Assembly: GCF_024199845.1 (NCBI RefSeq)
Contig: NZ_JANADO010000001.1
Location: forward strand, 3,658,001-3,722,000
Reading direction: 5' to 3'
DNA: 64,000 nucleotides
Origin: Bradyrhizobium sp. CCGB12
GTDB taxonomy: Bacteria; Pseudomonadota; Alphaproteobacteria; Rhizobiales; Xanthobacteraceae
The notes under the pieces are model-generated. The model was not told where the DNA came from. It ran no database searches and worked only from the letters and a program-made list of their open reading frames with translations. Positions 24,744 through 34,540 of the stretch are shown piece by piece; the first letter of the stretch is position 1, and each line of letters begins with the position of its first letter. The translations under genes and the position numbers were made by a program.

Positions 24744-27302
24744 GTGACTCTCCTGCTGCGGTTACATGTGCTGATCGTTGTCGCGTTGCTGCCTGCGATC
24801 GCGCTCCTGATCTACAATGAGTTCGACCTGCGTCGAACCCGCCAGATTGAGGTGCAGGGTCAGGCTCTCAACCTCGCCGAACTCGCCGCTGCTGAGCAGC
24901 GGCAGATCGTGCAGGGAATTCATCAGACGCTGATCGCCTTGTCGGAACTTCCTGCGATAAAGGCGAAGGACGCTGCGGGATGCAATGCTTACCTTGCCAA
25001 GATTAAGCAACGATATCCGGGCTTCATCAGTTTCATCGTGGTCGACAGAAATGGCAACTCGTTCTGCGATGCAACCGACGACCACAAGCCCTCGACCGCG
25101 GCAGGTAGACCCTACTTCGCGGATGTCCTGAGAACCGGTGAATTTACAGTCGGCCAGTTCGCGATTGGCCGCCAGACCGGCCGGAACGTCCTTCATTTCG
25201 CCCTGCCGTTCTTCGGCGATGATGGCCGCGTCGGCGGTGTCGTTATAGCCGCGCTCGGCCTGGATTGGCTGGCCGACTCCCTCAATCGGCGGAATGTTCC
25301 GCCTGGTGCCGCGCTTGCCGTCGTCGACCGCAATGGCACATACCTTGCCCACTACCCCGACAATGCCCGGTTTGTCGGCCGCAAGATGGCTAGCCACCAT
25401 GATCTAAGCCGCAACGATCGCACCACGGCCGATCTCGTTGACCGCGATGGCGTTGAACGGATCGTGGGCTACTCGACGCTGAAGGATGTTTCCGGAGGGC
25501 TTCTCATCGGCTTTGGCCTGGACAAGGCCCGGGCATTCGCCGAGATCCAACGCGGTACTCAGAGGGGGATACTTCAGATCGTGCTGAGCACGACGCTGGT
25601 TCTGATCCTGACATCGTTAAGCGCCCGTCGATTTATCCATCGCCCGCTGGGGAAGCTCGTCGATGCCGCCAATCAATGGCAATTCGGCAAATTCGACCAG
25701 CGTGTGGACATCCACGGTACGTCAGAAATAGCAAGAGTGGCCGAGGCATTCAATACGATGGCAGACGCGCTGGACCACCGTGAGCATCAATTGTCCGAAG
25801 CAAAGGAGAAAGCAGAGGAAGCTGCAACTCGGATCACGATGATCTTCGAGAGTACCACCGACGGCGTGATCATAATCGATCGAGACTGGTCAGTCAGCTA
25901 TCTCAACGGACCTGCCAAGCTGCGACTGGCCCATGACCGAGATGTCATCGGCCTGCCCCTTGCGGAAGCCCTTCCCGCCACCGCCGATCTCGTCGTCCTG
26001 AAGCAAATTCGTGAGGCGGCGTCGGAGCAACGACCGATCTTTCTCGAGACGTTTTGTCAACGTACTCAAGTCTGGTACACAATAAGCGCGTTCCCATCGA
26101 GTCAGGGCCTGGCGGTCTTCCTACGGGATATCACCGAACACAAGCACGCCCTTGAAGCACGGCGTACGATGGAAGAGCAACTCCATCAGAGTCAAAAGAT
26201 GGAGTCCGTCGGCCAGCTTACCGGCGGCGTTGCTCATGACTTCAACAACCTTCTTACCGTCATTTCCGCAAACCTTGAGCTCATCGAAAGCACGACGGAT
26301 CCTGGCAAAATCCGTCGGTGTGCCGAGGCCGCGCGACGCGCTACTGATCGAGGTGCAAAGCTAACGGCCCAACTACTCGCCTTCTCGCGGCGGCAGGCAC
26401 TAAGGCCGAAATTAGTCGACGCAAACGAGCTCATTGTCGAGTTTCAAGGGCTCATTCAACAGGCCGTCGGGGACACCTGCGAAGTCCGACTGCAGACGGA
26501 CGAGAAGCTGTGGCTGTGCCATGTCGATCCTGCTCTGCTGGAGACTGCTCTGCTTAACCTCGCCCTGAATGCTCGGGACGCCATGGCAGAAAGAGGTGTT
26601 CTCCGCATCGAGACGAAGAACATTGTGGTGGAATTGGGCATGCCTGAATGTTCTCCAGGATCGTACGTTCGCCTGTCCGTCACAGATAACGGCAGCGGAA
26701 TGCCTCGCGAAGTGCAGGACCGGGTGTTTGAACCTTTCTTCACGACCAAAGAGCTTGGTAAGGGTACTGGGCTCGGGCTCAGCATGGTCTATGGCTTTGT
26801 CCGACAATCCGGAGGACATATAGCTGTGCAGAGTGCACCGGGAGCAGGTACCACGATCACGCTATATCTGCCTGCAAGCAGACGGGAGCGCGACACCAAA
26901 CCGGATGCCACCGAGACGCACGCATTGCCCGCGGGCTCGGAGAGAGTTTTAGTCGTCGAAGACAACGATGATCTCCTGAACGTCACTTCGGCAATGCTCT
27001 CCACATTCGGCTATCAGGTTTCCTGCGCCCACAATGGCGCAGAAGCGCTTCGGACTCTCCGGAGTGACCAACCGTTCGAGCTTCTGTTCAGTGATATCGT
27101 AATGCCAAACGGAATGAACGGCATTGAGCTAGCCCGCGAAGCGAGGCGGCTACGCAAGGATATCAAGGTCCTGCTCACCTCGGGCTACGCCGAGGGCATG
27201 CTGCAACGAAATGATGCCGTTGGCGAATTTCCTGTTATTGACAAGCCCTTCAGCCTAGCCGACCTGGCGAGACGTGTCCGGTCAACCTTGCGCGAAGCAT
27301 GA
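24744..27302 (+). CDS. Hybrid histidine kinase (Cache-HAMP-PAS-HisKA-HATPase-REC)
   Basis: 852 residues, GTG start. A membrane helix at ~5-24, a periplasmic Cache-type sensor (~30-270), a second membrane helix (~276-293), HAMP (~295-350), PAS (~365-465), HisKA with phospho-His498 in VAHDFNNLL, the HATPase domain with N-box NLALNARDAM and G-boxes (DNGSGMP, GKGTGLGL), and a C-terminal receiver with phospho-Asp in LFSDIVMP and Lys in VIDKPF. It senses a small ligand outside the inner membrane and signals through the attached receiver. No output regulator is adjacent; the orphan OmpR-type regulators at 18295 and 22547 are candidates, supported only by the shared upstream site. Confidence 0.92.
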   Translation: MTLLLRLHVLIVVALLPAIALLIYNEFDLRRTRQIEVQGQALNLAELAAAEQRQIVQGIHQTLIALSELPAIKAKDAAGCNAYLAKIKQRYPGFISFIVVDRNGNSFCDATDDHKPSTAAGRPYFADVLRTGEFTVGQFAIGRQTGRNVLHFALPFFGDDGRVGGVVIAALGLDWLADSLNRRNVPPGAALAVVDRNGTYLAHYPDNARFVGRKMASHHDLSRNDRTTADLVDRDGVERIVGYSTLKDVSGGLLIGFGLDKARAFAEIQRGTQRGILQIVLSTTLVLILTSLSARRFIHRPLGKLVDAANQWQFGKFDQRVDIHGTSEIARVAEAFNTMADALDHREHQLSEAKEKAEEAATRITMIFESTTDGVIIIDRDWSVSYLNGPAKLRLAHDRDVIGLPLAEALPATADLVVLKQIREAASEQRPIFLETFCQRTQVWYTISAFPSSQGLAVFLRDITEHKHALEARRTMEEQLHQSQKMESVGQLTGGVAHDFNNLLTVISANLELIESTTDPGKIRRCAEAARRATDRGAKLTAQLLAFSRRQALRPKLVDANELIVEFQGLIQQAVGDTCEVRLQTDEKLWLCHVDPALLETALLNLALNARDAMAERGVLRIETKNIVVELGMPECSPGSYVRLSVTDNGSGMPREVQDRVFEPFFTTKELGKGTGLGLSMVYGFVRQSGGHIAVQSAPGAGTTITLYLPASRRERDTKPDATETHALPAGSERVLVVEDNDDLLNVTSAMLSTFGYQVSCAHNGAEALRTLRSDQPFELLFSDIVMPNGMNGIELAREARRLRKDIKVLLTSGYAEGMLQRNDAVGEFPVIDKPFSLADLARRVRSTLREA

Positions 27303-27505
27303 TCTCTTGCCCGACCGGACTGGCGCGCCCTCAATATCTACCTCCCGCCTTCGGAAGGCACACGTTCGTTTGCCGCATCTCGGCTGGATTCTGTGCTGGC
27401 ATCGTCACGAAAAGCTGAAGCGCGCGTCCGGAAAAGCCAAGACGATTTACGCATGCATCGTCAGACTTGTACTCGCTTTTTTTGGTACACTTCAACAAGA
27501 GCGTC

Positions 27506-28225
27506 ATGATGGATCAAGCAGAGAAAGTTGTCATAGTAACGGGTGCCTCTCGAGGAATTGGCGCCGGAATAGTCCAGCGATTCCTAGCCAAGAGCTACGG
27601 AGCCGTAGCGTGTTCGCGAACGATCGCGACAACCGGTCAACCAAACCTGGTCGAAGTCGCCGGCGACATCTCTCAGCCAGAGACGGCCTCGTTGGTTGTC
27701 AGGACTGCGATACAGCGCTTCGGACGCGTGGACACCCTCATTAATAATGCCGGAGCCTTTCTGCCCAAACCTTTTACCGAATACACCGAGAGCGAATTTA
27801 CGACGCTCGCGCAAGTAAACCTCGGAGGCTTCTTTCACGTCACGCAGCGAGCCATCGCGGAAATGCTCAATCGAGGGAGCGGACACGTCGTCAACATTAC
27901 GTCCAGTCTTCTGGCCGAGCAGCCATTGAAAAGCCTCCCCGCGGCCATGACCGCGATCACCAAGGGTGGACTCAACGCCGTGACGCGATCCCTCGCGATC
28001 GAATATGCGGACAAGGGTATCCGCGTGAACGCAGTGGCTCCCGGAGCGATCCGCACCCCGATGCACGCGATCGATACGCACGCCGTCCTCGCAACGCTAC
28101 ACCCAATGGGCCGCATCGGGGAAATTCAGGAAATCGCCGATGCAGTGCTCTATCTCGAAGGCGCCGCTTTCGTCACCGGAGAGATCTTGCACGTCGATGG
28201 CGGAGCTCACGCCGGACGCTGGTGA
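27506..28225 (+). CDS. SDR-family oxidoreductase with altered catalytic Tyr
   Basis: 239-residue classical short-chain dehydrogenase/reductase fold: cofactor loop TGASRGIG (12-19), NNAG (80-83) and Ser in NITSS (~133). The catalytic Y-x-x-x-K is replaced by T-A-I-T-K, that is Thr149 and Lys153, so the usual proton donor is missing. The rest of the family signature continues normally (KGGLNAVTRSLAIEYADKG; RVNAVAPGAI), so this is not frame damage. The ATG at 27506 follows AAGAG. It converges with an AraC gene. It may still bind NAD(P) and a ligand, or reduce substrates by another residue; the substrate is unknown. Confidence 0.82.
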   Translation: MMDQAEKVVIVTGASRGIGAGIVQRFLAKSYGAVACSRTIATTGQPNLVEVAGDISQPETASLVVRTAIQRFGRVDTLINNAGAFLPKPFTEYTESEFTTLAQVNLGGFFHVTQRAIAEMLNRGSGHVVNITSSLLAEQPLKSLPAAMTAITKGGLNAVTRSLAIEYADKGIRVNAVAPGAIRTPMHAIDTHAVLATLHPMGRIGEIQEIADAVLYLEGAAFVTGEILHVDGGAHAGRW

Positions 28226-28423
28226 GCGAATTTGACATCCGACTAACAGGCGGACGCGGTTGAGCGATCGGCGCTCTGCCTGGATCCGCAGGAAACGGTC
28301 ATCCCGATGCCGATCCCGGAAGCACTATGGATTCATCGACCTTTCGGACGGGCGCCGAAGTTTGAAACCTGCTTTTGTCACGGCGGCGGCGAGCCGGCGC
28401 GCGGACTTTCAAAGCCGCTCGCT

Positions 28424-29305
28424 TCAAACGGCCCGCTGAACGACAAAATTGGCCTCTGTCATTCTTCCAGCACCCTCGCGTATCTCGTGGGCGAAGAATT
28501 CCGTAGGTCCTTCGCCGATGATTCCCCTGAACTCTCTGGCGAGATGCGACTGATCGGCCAAATCGCAAGCGCATGCGATCTCAGCCCACGACAACCCCTT
28601 GCGCCGCTCGGCAACAATCCTCTCGATGCGCGCAAGGCGTGCAAACTGCTTTGGAGGCATTCCAAATGTAGCGTTGAAAGATCGCGATAACTGCCTCGTG
28701 CTGACGCTCAGCATCGATGCGAGCAGCTTCATCGGCAACGTCGGATCTCGCCTAAGGCAGGATGCGGCGTGGGAAGCCAAGCTGTCCTGCTCTGGTCGAG
28801 CGCGTCGAATCAAGAAAGCTTCAACGGTTGCAATCCTCTCACAGCTATTGCGCGCCCCGGCGAGCAATTCGTCGCATACCGATACATCGCCGCGGCTGAA
28901 GATACTTCCAAGGTGAATGTTGGTATTGGCAAATTGTCCCAGTGGCGCGCTGACGACGCGGTTGGCCGCGTCGGGCCGCAGACACACTATTACGATTCCA
29001 AGCGCCCCCGTCGGCTGGAGAGTGAGAGACGAGGATTGGATCTGGGTTGCGCATTTGTTCGGCAAGACTCGTTCTCCCTGACGAACGAGCGCCGGCGCTC
29101 TGTATTGCGCCATCAACAGCAGAGACGTGCCAGGCGCCCATTTAATGGTGAACGCCTTGGCTGTTTCGTCATCAGGAATGTCCAGATCCCAAATCGCATC
29201 AATGATCCCCGTCAGCAATTTAGGGCGGAAACATCGAATTGATCCGGCGCCAATCGCAGCTGGCTCTCGCGTCCCGACGTCAGTGGAATGGTCGATGAGG
29301 TTCAT
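28424..29305 (-). CDS. AraC-family transcriptional regulator
   Basis: 293 residues. The C-terminal ~100 residues form the double HTH: LLASMLSVSTRQLSRSF in the first and EIACACDLADQSHLAREFR in the second, with the usual Gly before D-Q-S-H replaced by Leu. The N-terminal domain (~20-170) is of the DUF6597-like/AraC-associated type, with an L-x-P-T-G-A-L segment. It converges with the SDR gene 198 bp away, a layout that does not suggest it regulates its own neighbour directly. It is not closely related to the two AraC copies at 17121 and 21271. Confidence 0.82.
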   Translation of the reverse strand: MNLIDHSTDVGTREPAAIGAGSIRCFRPKLLTGIIDAIWDLDIPDDETAKAFTIKWAPGTSLLLMAQYRAPALVRQGERVLPNKCATQIQSSSLTLQPTGALGIVIVCLRPDAANRVVSAPLGQFANTNIHLGSIFSRGDVSVCDELLAGARNSCERIATVEAFLIRRARPEQDSLASHAASCLRRDPTLPMKLLASMLSVSTRQLSRSFNATFGMPPKQFARLARIERIVAERRKGLSWAEIACACDLADQSHLAREFRGIIGEGPTEFFAHEIREGAGRMTEANFVVQRAV

Positions 29306-29745
29306 GGGGTCATACCTGCCAATGCCTTCTCAGGGTTCACGAGCTAGCATGTTTGGCATCAAATCCGTGACGACAACTGCGGTTCAAGCCACAGGAGCTG
29401 AATGTCACAGGAAGTTGACAACTTTGTCCGAATACACCAAGGCCGGAAGAGATCCGACACTGGAGTATCCGTTTGGCAGAGAGACGGCAGCCGCTGTCCA
29501 ATTGCAGCTCTCCGGCTGCGGACAGGCAGGCTGCGTTACAGGTATTGGAAATTCAAGGCTGCAATTGCGACCGCAACCGCCAATCTTGACAAAAACTGCA
29601 GCTCTCGTCGTGAATTACGGCACCTGCGCCAAATTCCGGAAACTCTCGGCGACACGGTTGGAGTGCCGCACGTGGTTCAACCTATGCGGCGGCCTTGCCG
29701 TTGACGCTACACGGCGTAGCAGGAAGCTGCATCGCGAACGAGACT
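29306..29745. other. Gene-free stretch
   Basis: 440 bp between an AraC gene start (reading left) and the 3' end of the nitronate monooxygenase gene. It must contain the AraC promoter at its left side. Short frames occur on the plus strand but none has a ribosome site or a recognisable motif. I see nothing else. Confidence 0.35.
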
Positions 29746-30810
29746 CTACAATCGTCGCTCACCCGACTTCGACAACCATATCGTCAGTTCCGCGGCCGAC
29801 AGCTCAGGGCTTAGCCGCGCAGCCTGACCGCACCATAAAGGCATGAAGTCTGTGCTGCCATGCGGCTCAGAAGCGGCGCGCAGGGGCGCCAAAGGGCTCG
29901 CGGCGAGCGGAAAGGCCGGTACATTTTTCGCGATTGGACCAAGCTCTCGAACGATCCTCGTCTCGCACACGCGGGCCGGCCGGCCGGTAAAGACATTTGT
30001 GACCAGCGTTTGCTCGGGTCGGGCAGCCTTTAATGCCTTGCGGCACAAAGGAGAAATGTTCGCCTCCTCACAGAAGAGAAATGCAGTGCCGACTTGAACC
30101 GCCGCAGCTCCCAACGCGAATGCAGCGGTGACTCCCCTGGGATCCGCAATACCGCCGGCTGCTATGACCGGCACTTTCACCGCGTCGACGATCTGCGGGA
30201 CTAATGCCATCGTGCCGATTTGCGTGTCAAGTTTGTGCCGGAGGAACGTTCCGCGATGCCCTCCAGCCTCGAGGCCCTGGGCGATGATGGCATCGCAACC
30301 GGCTTCCTCAAGCCACTCCGCTTCTTCGACGGTCGTCGCCGACGATAGGATCTTTGCGCCGGTGTTGCGTACTCGCTTCAGAAGGTGCTTGGGCGGAAGG
30401 CCGAAGTGAAAGCTGACGACCTCGGGCGCAAGTTCTTCCAGAAGCGTGCAATGGGCACTCCCGAATGTCGATAGTTGAATGCCGGAACGGCTTGGCTCGA
30501 AAGCGAGGCCGAGCTCGCTATAGTACGGCCTCAAACGCTGAACCCAAGCCTCCTCCTGTTCCGGGTTCGCCATCGGTTGTTCGTGGCAAAGAAAATTGAG
30601 ATTTATAGGTTTCGACGTCTGCCGTCGAATCTTGGCGACAATATCTCGCGTCTCTTCGGCACCCAAATGAGACGCAGGAAGCGAACCTAGCCCGCCCGCT
30701 TCCGCGACTCCAATGATCATCTCGCCCGTAACAGCACCCAGCATTGGCGCTTGAATAATCGGAATTTCGATTCCGAGCAGATCAACAATTGACTGGCGAT
30801 GGAAGCTCAT
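29746..30810 (-). CDS. Nitronate monooxygenase (2-nitropropane dioxygenase family)
   Basis: 354-residue FMN TIM-barrel enzyme that oxidises alkyl nitronates such as propionate-3-nitronate to the carbonyl compound and nitrite. Marks: IIQAPMLGAVTG at the N-terminus, GAEETRDIVAKIR, FHFGLPP, the FMN loop GLEAGGHRG with the family's key His, and VIAAGGIADPRG plus GAAAVQVGTAFL for phosphate binding. The ATG follows GAGGTGAAAGAG. It stands alone on the minus strand. Likely role is detoxification of nitro compounds or nitronate toxins, acting in the cytosol. Confidence 0.9.
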   Translation of the reverse strand: MSFHRQSIVDLLGIEIPIIQAPMLGAVTGEMIIGVAEAGGLGSLPASHLGAEETRDIVAKIRRQTSKPINLNFLCHEQPMANPEQEEAWVQRLRPYYSELGLAFEPSRSGIQLSTFGSAHCTLLEELAPEVVSFHFGLPPKHLLKRVRNTGAKILSSATTVEEAEWLEEAGCDAIIAQGLEAGGHRGTFLRHKLDTQIGTMALVPQIVDAVKVPVIAAGGIADPRGVTAAFALGAAAVQVGTAFLFCEEANISPLCRKALKAARPEQTLVTNVFTGRPARVCETRIVRELGPIAKNVPAFPLAASPLAPLRAASEPHGSTDFMPLWCGQAARLSPELSAAELTIWLSKSGERRL

Positions 30811-31386
30811 TTCTCTTTCACCTCGCTTTTTGATTGCGATAACCTGCCGGATCCGCCGCGCTCCGCGTTAATACCAACGACATCTTTCCAGTGGCGAACA
30901 CTGCATCTTCGCGAGAGGACCGCATCGATGTGATTCCGTCACCGGTGATCGGATCGCGATGGCACCGCGCTCACCGGTGCTCTTCTGCAAATTCGATTGC
31001 GATGAGCCGGGTCACGGCATCGATCCCACCACTGATCTTTCGCTGCGCAACGACCAACGAGGCCCGGCTGCGAGCTATTGCCGGCAATCTCGAGCCCGGC
31101 AAATCGCTGCCACCAATGTGACGGTCCCTGTGAACAACGTCTTGGTGCTTTCGGACATGCGCTTCAGCTTTCCGTGAAAGCTTATCGGCGTCGACTGTGT
31201 GTCTCGGTCGGCCGCTCCGGTGCAAGCGCCGGACAAGTCAAAGTGTCCGGCCGTGAAGTTCCCGGTCGCATCACCAGCCGAGCTCACGGACCTGCGCACC
31301 CTGGTCGCGGCCAGCAGCTGATTTCGGAAGGCATACGGCGCTCTGCTGCGTGGTCTTGCTGCAAGCGAATACGCCCAGCGCGCCAC
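30811..31386. other. Long intergenic region with a probable SDR fragment
   Basis: 576 bp without an intact gene. On the minus strand, 30974-31039 encodes KISGGIDAVTRLIAIEFAEE, strikingly like the post-active-site helix of SDR proteins (compare KGGLNAVTRSLAIEYADKG at 27506-28225). No cofactor loop or C-terminus can be followed in a single frame, so this would be a decayed SDR gene. The rest shows no recognisable feature; the promoter of the nitronate monooxygenase gene must lie near the left end. Confidence 0.4.
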
Positions 31387-32382
31387 TTACCCGATTGTCG
31401 AGAGATAAATACTTGGATCGAAATATTCCGCTGCCGGCGTCGACTTTACCGAACCGGCTTCGGTCATGAAGAAGTCGCTGACCTGCTGGAGCCATTTGAC
31501 CACCGTGCCGTCGGAATAGAGCCGCTTCCACTCCCGCGACGAAAACATCTTTTGCGCCTTGAGTGCTTCGGCGATGTCGTTGACCGTCGCGTGACGGTAG
31601 TGGTTTTTCTGCAAGGCCTCAGCCGCACCGGCGCTGTTGCGCACCATGTAATCATTCGCGTCCGCCCAGCCGCGGATGATCCCGACGATAACGTCCCTGT
31701 TGCTGCTGTAATAATCATGCCGTGCAACCCAGCCGCCGACGACCGCCGATTGCGGATAAAATGCCGACGCATCCACCAACTTGACGGCACTTGGCAGCTT
31801 CTCGCGAACCGTGATGTTGAAGGGCACCCAGAGCGCAACCGCCGGAACCTCGCCGGAAATGAACGAGGCAACTGCCGCCGACATGCTGCTATTGCGTACC
31901 TCAACCTCGGAATTGTCGATGTTGTTGGCGCGTAACGCGCGATCGAGAAAGATGTGAGCGGTCGTCCTGGTGGTCGTAGCAATGCGCTTGCCCCGGAGAT
32001 CGGCGAACGTCCGGACACCCAGATCGGGCCGCACCCAGAGCTGTGCGGTGGCGACCTCGATGTCGTTGATCAGGAAGGCGCGGCCGGCGCCAAGTGCCAG
32101 ATAGTTGGAGATCACGCCGCCCGCCGACAACACGTCAAGCTGACCGGCGGCCATCGCTTCGAAGACCTCGGGCCCGGTATTGAATTCCGAGCGCTCGAAC
32201 TCGATCCCGTGGCGCTCGAACGAGCCGCGATCGAGACCGGTCAAAATCTGCCCATCGACCGCGACGACGTGTAAATGGCCCAGCCGGAGTTTCGTCCTGG
32301 CCTGGACAATCGCAGGCGCTGATATCGCGGTTGCGCCGATCGCGAAGCCCGCCGCGCCGGTCAGAAGTTGCCGTCTGTCCAT
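31387..32382 (-). CDS. Orphan periplasmic binding protein (NMT1/SsuA-like)
   Basis: 331 residues of the nitrate/taurine/sulfonate-type binding protein superfamily. The N-terminus is a twin-arginine-like signal, MDRRQLLTGAAGFAIGATA, with cleavage near IVQAR. Core motifs are KLRLGHLHVVAVDG, the VLSAGGVISNYLAL hinge and DLRGKRIATT. Start at 32382 has CAGGAGAT before it. It lies 34 nt after the adenylate cyclase gene and is probably cotranscribed. No permease or ATPase gene is nearby, so it may feed a distant transporter or present its ligand to the cyclase sensor domain (inference). Confidence 0.82.
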   Translation of the reverse strand: MDRRQLLTGAAGFAIGATAISAPAIVQARTKLRLGHLHVVAVDGQILTGLDRGSFERHGIEFERSEFNTGPEVFEAMAAGQLDVLSAGGVISNYLALGAGRAFLINDIEVATAQLWVRPDLGVRTFADLRGKRIATTTRTTAHIFLDRALRANNIDNSEVEVRNSSMSAAVASFISGEVPAVALWVPFNITVREKLPSAVKLVDASAFYPQSAVVGGWVARHDYYSSNRDVIVGIIRGWADANDYMVRNSAGAAEALQKNHYRHATVNDIAEALKAQKMFSSREWKRLYSDGTVVKWLQQVSDFFMTEAGSVKSTPAAEYFDPSIYLSTIG

Positions 32383-32416
32383 CGTTCGATCTCCTGACGG
32401 CCGTTTCCAATCATCT

Positions 32417-34540
32417 TCAATGCCGGGACGTTGCGAGCAATTTCCGCTGCTGGACCGCCACACGAAGACGCTCGACGTGATATTGCGCGACGCCGTCCCG
32501 GGGATATTCGTGGAGAAAATCGGAAATTCGCATCAAGGCGGCGCTCGCCTCCTCGTTCCGAATCGACGCATAGACAGCGTCCCAGCGTTCGCAGAAGGCC
32601 AATTCCGAGCCGCCATTGCCGTCCAGTTCGCCACACAGTTCGTAGATCGCCACCGCCTCGGCAAACCCCTTGGGCCTTATCTCGTCGACACTGCGAAAAG
32701 CGAATCTGGATCCGACCCGTGCCTTGACGTCGGCGCTGGCGAGGATCTGCGTTCCGTAATTCTTGTTCAATCCCTCCAGGCGGGCGGCCAGATTGATGGT
32801 GGCGCCGAGCGCGGTGTAGTTCATGCGATCGGAAGAGCCGACATTGCCAACGACGGCATCTCCCACATGCAAGCCGAAGCGGGTGACGTAAGCCGGCCAG
32901 CCGGCTTCGCGGAACCGTTCGTTCAATTCGCCGTTGCGCTTGACGCAGGCCAGCACGGCCTCGCAGGCGTGCACAACGTGATCGGCATCGTCATCGGGCG
33001 CATTCCAGAGCGCCATCACGGCATCGCCGATGAATTTGTCGATGGTACCGTGGTGCTCCATGATCGTCTCCGACAACGCCGCGAAATAGCGCGAGGTGAA
33101 GATCATGACCTCGGATGGATCAGCTTTTTCCGTCTTGGCCGTGAAATCTGCGACGTCGGTAAACAGCACCGTGACCTCCCGTCGCGTCCCGCCGAGTTCG
33201 ATTGACGCTCCGGACTCGATGAGCTGCCGCACGATCGGCCGCGGAACGAAGCTGGAGAAATTGCGAATGGCCGTCCGCATCGTAAAGACCGAACGGCCGA
33301 GTTCGTTGATTTCGGTGATGAGCGAATGAAGACGCGGCCGATCCGCGAGCTGAAAGTGCTGGATCTCGTCGGTCTGTTGCGCGAGATTGCGCAGCGATCG
33401 TGCCAGCATGGAGCCGAGCCAGATGGCCAGCGGCAGCATGCCGAGCACAAAGCCGAGCGCCAGCACAAACAGCCCGCTGCGCTCGGAAATGATCTTCGCG
33501 AAAAATTCGTCGAGCGGCGCGATCACGGCCAGCTTGATATTGGCATTGCCCGCCGTCTCGACGCGCTGGAAAGCGGCCACATAGCTGCGTCCGGCATCAT
33601 CCGCAAAAAACTGCTGCGAAGCGCCGCCCTTTCGCCACGCCTCGACCGCGTGCGCAAGGCCGGGCAGCTTGATGGCGCTGATCCGGGGCAGTTCGTCGCC
33701 GCGCTCGGGAATCTCGTCCATCAGCCGGCTCATCTCGGGATGGCCAACAATCCGTAACGAGTCGTCGAACAGAAAGGCGAGCCCGGAATCGCCGAGCTTT
33801 TGCTCGCCCAGCATTTCCTCGAGCCGATTGAGCAGGAGATCGGCCGCCACCACGCCGCGACGGCCCTCCTTCAGCACCGTTCGCAACGTGTAGCCGGGCT
33901 GTCCGGTCGCAAAGAACACATACGGCCCGGTCAACAACGTCTTCTGGTCCTTGAACGCCTCGACATACCAGGGACGCTGGCGCGGGTCGTAGCTCGTCGG
34001 CGCCTTGGTCTCCGCGACCTGGATCAGATTTTCAGATAGATACACGGTAACGGGTGCCGATGACGCTGCGCCGGTGCGGGAAATGATGACCACGCGAAAC
34101 GCAGCATCTTCCTCCACGCCGAGGCTGGTTCGGAAAGCCGGCTTTGCGCGATCGATCACGTCCATTTCCAGGAACGAGCCATCCTCATAGCCGACATACA
34201 GATTGAATATCTGCGGGTTGTTGCGCAGCATCGAGGCCATCAGGCCATAGAGGCGAGAATTGTCCTCGATTTCGGCCGATTGAATCGATGGCAGACCGGC
34301 CAGGATCTCGAGATTGTCGCGCACATTGCGAAACTTCGAATCGATCCGGCCGGCACCGAGCTGCGCTACCTTGTCGATGAAGGTGCTTGCCGCCGTCTGC
34401 GTGATCTTCGAGACGCGGTTGAAGCTGAGATAGACCAGCGTCAATCCGACGAACAGCACCACCGCCACGAACAGCGTGACGATCGAGGTACGAAACCCGA
34501 TACGGAGTTTGCGCTGTTCCTTGAGACGGTCGTTGGTCAT
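32417..34540 (-). CDS. Membrane adenylate cyclase with Cache sensor and HAMP
   Basis: 707 residues. Membrane helix at ~18-40, a large periplasmic double-Cache region (~45-350, with DPRQRPWYVEAF as the typical dCache segment), a second helix (~355-378), a HAMP linker and a class III cyclase domain from ~450. Metal-binding Asp462 is in LFTDVADF and Asp506 in DKFIGDAVMALW; Lys502 fits the adenine-selecting position; NYTALGATINLAARLEG carries the transition-state Asn and Arg. So it probably makes cAMP in response to an external ligand. Start at 34540 follows GGAGGCCCAGAG and overlaps an upstream stop (ATGA). Confidence 0.88.
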   Translation of the reverse strand: MTNDRLKEQRKLRIGFRTSIVTLFVAVVLFVGLTLVYLSFNRVSKITQTAASTFIDKVAQLGAGRIDSKFRNVRDNLEILAGLPSIQSAEIEDNSRLYGLMASMLRNNPQIFNLYVGYEDGSFLEMDVIDRAKPAFRTSLGVEEDAAFRVVIISRTGAASSAPVTVYLSENLIQVAETKAPTSYDPRQRPWYVEAFKDQKTLLTGPYVFFATGQPGYTLRTVLKEGRRGVVAADLLLNRLEEMLGEQKLGDSGLAFLFDDSLRIVGHPEMSRLMDEIPERGDELPRISAIKLPGLAHAVEAWRKGGASQQFFADDAGRSYVAAFQRVETAGNANIKLAVIAPLDEFFAKIISERSGLFVLALGFVLGMLPLAIWLGSMLARSLRNLAQQTDEIQHFQLADRPRLHSLITEINELGRSVFTMRTAIRNFSSFVPRPIVRQLIESGASIELGGTRREVTVLFTDVADFTAKTEKADPSEVMIFTSRYFAALSETIMEHHGTIDKFIGDAVMALWNAPDDDADHVVHACEAVLACVKRNGELNERFREAGWPAYVTRFGLHVGDAVVGNVGSSDRMNYTALGATINLAARLEGLNKNYGTQILASADVKARVGSRFAFRSVDEIRPKGFAEAVAIYELCGELDGNGGSELAFCERWDAVYASIRNEEASAALMRISDFLHEYPRDGVAQYHVERLRVAVQQRKLLATSRH

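Noticed and set aside
29127..29846. Plus-strand open frame of 239 codons
   Set aside because: It overlaps the starts and ends of two well-supported minus-strand genes and has no motif.
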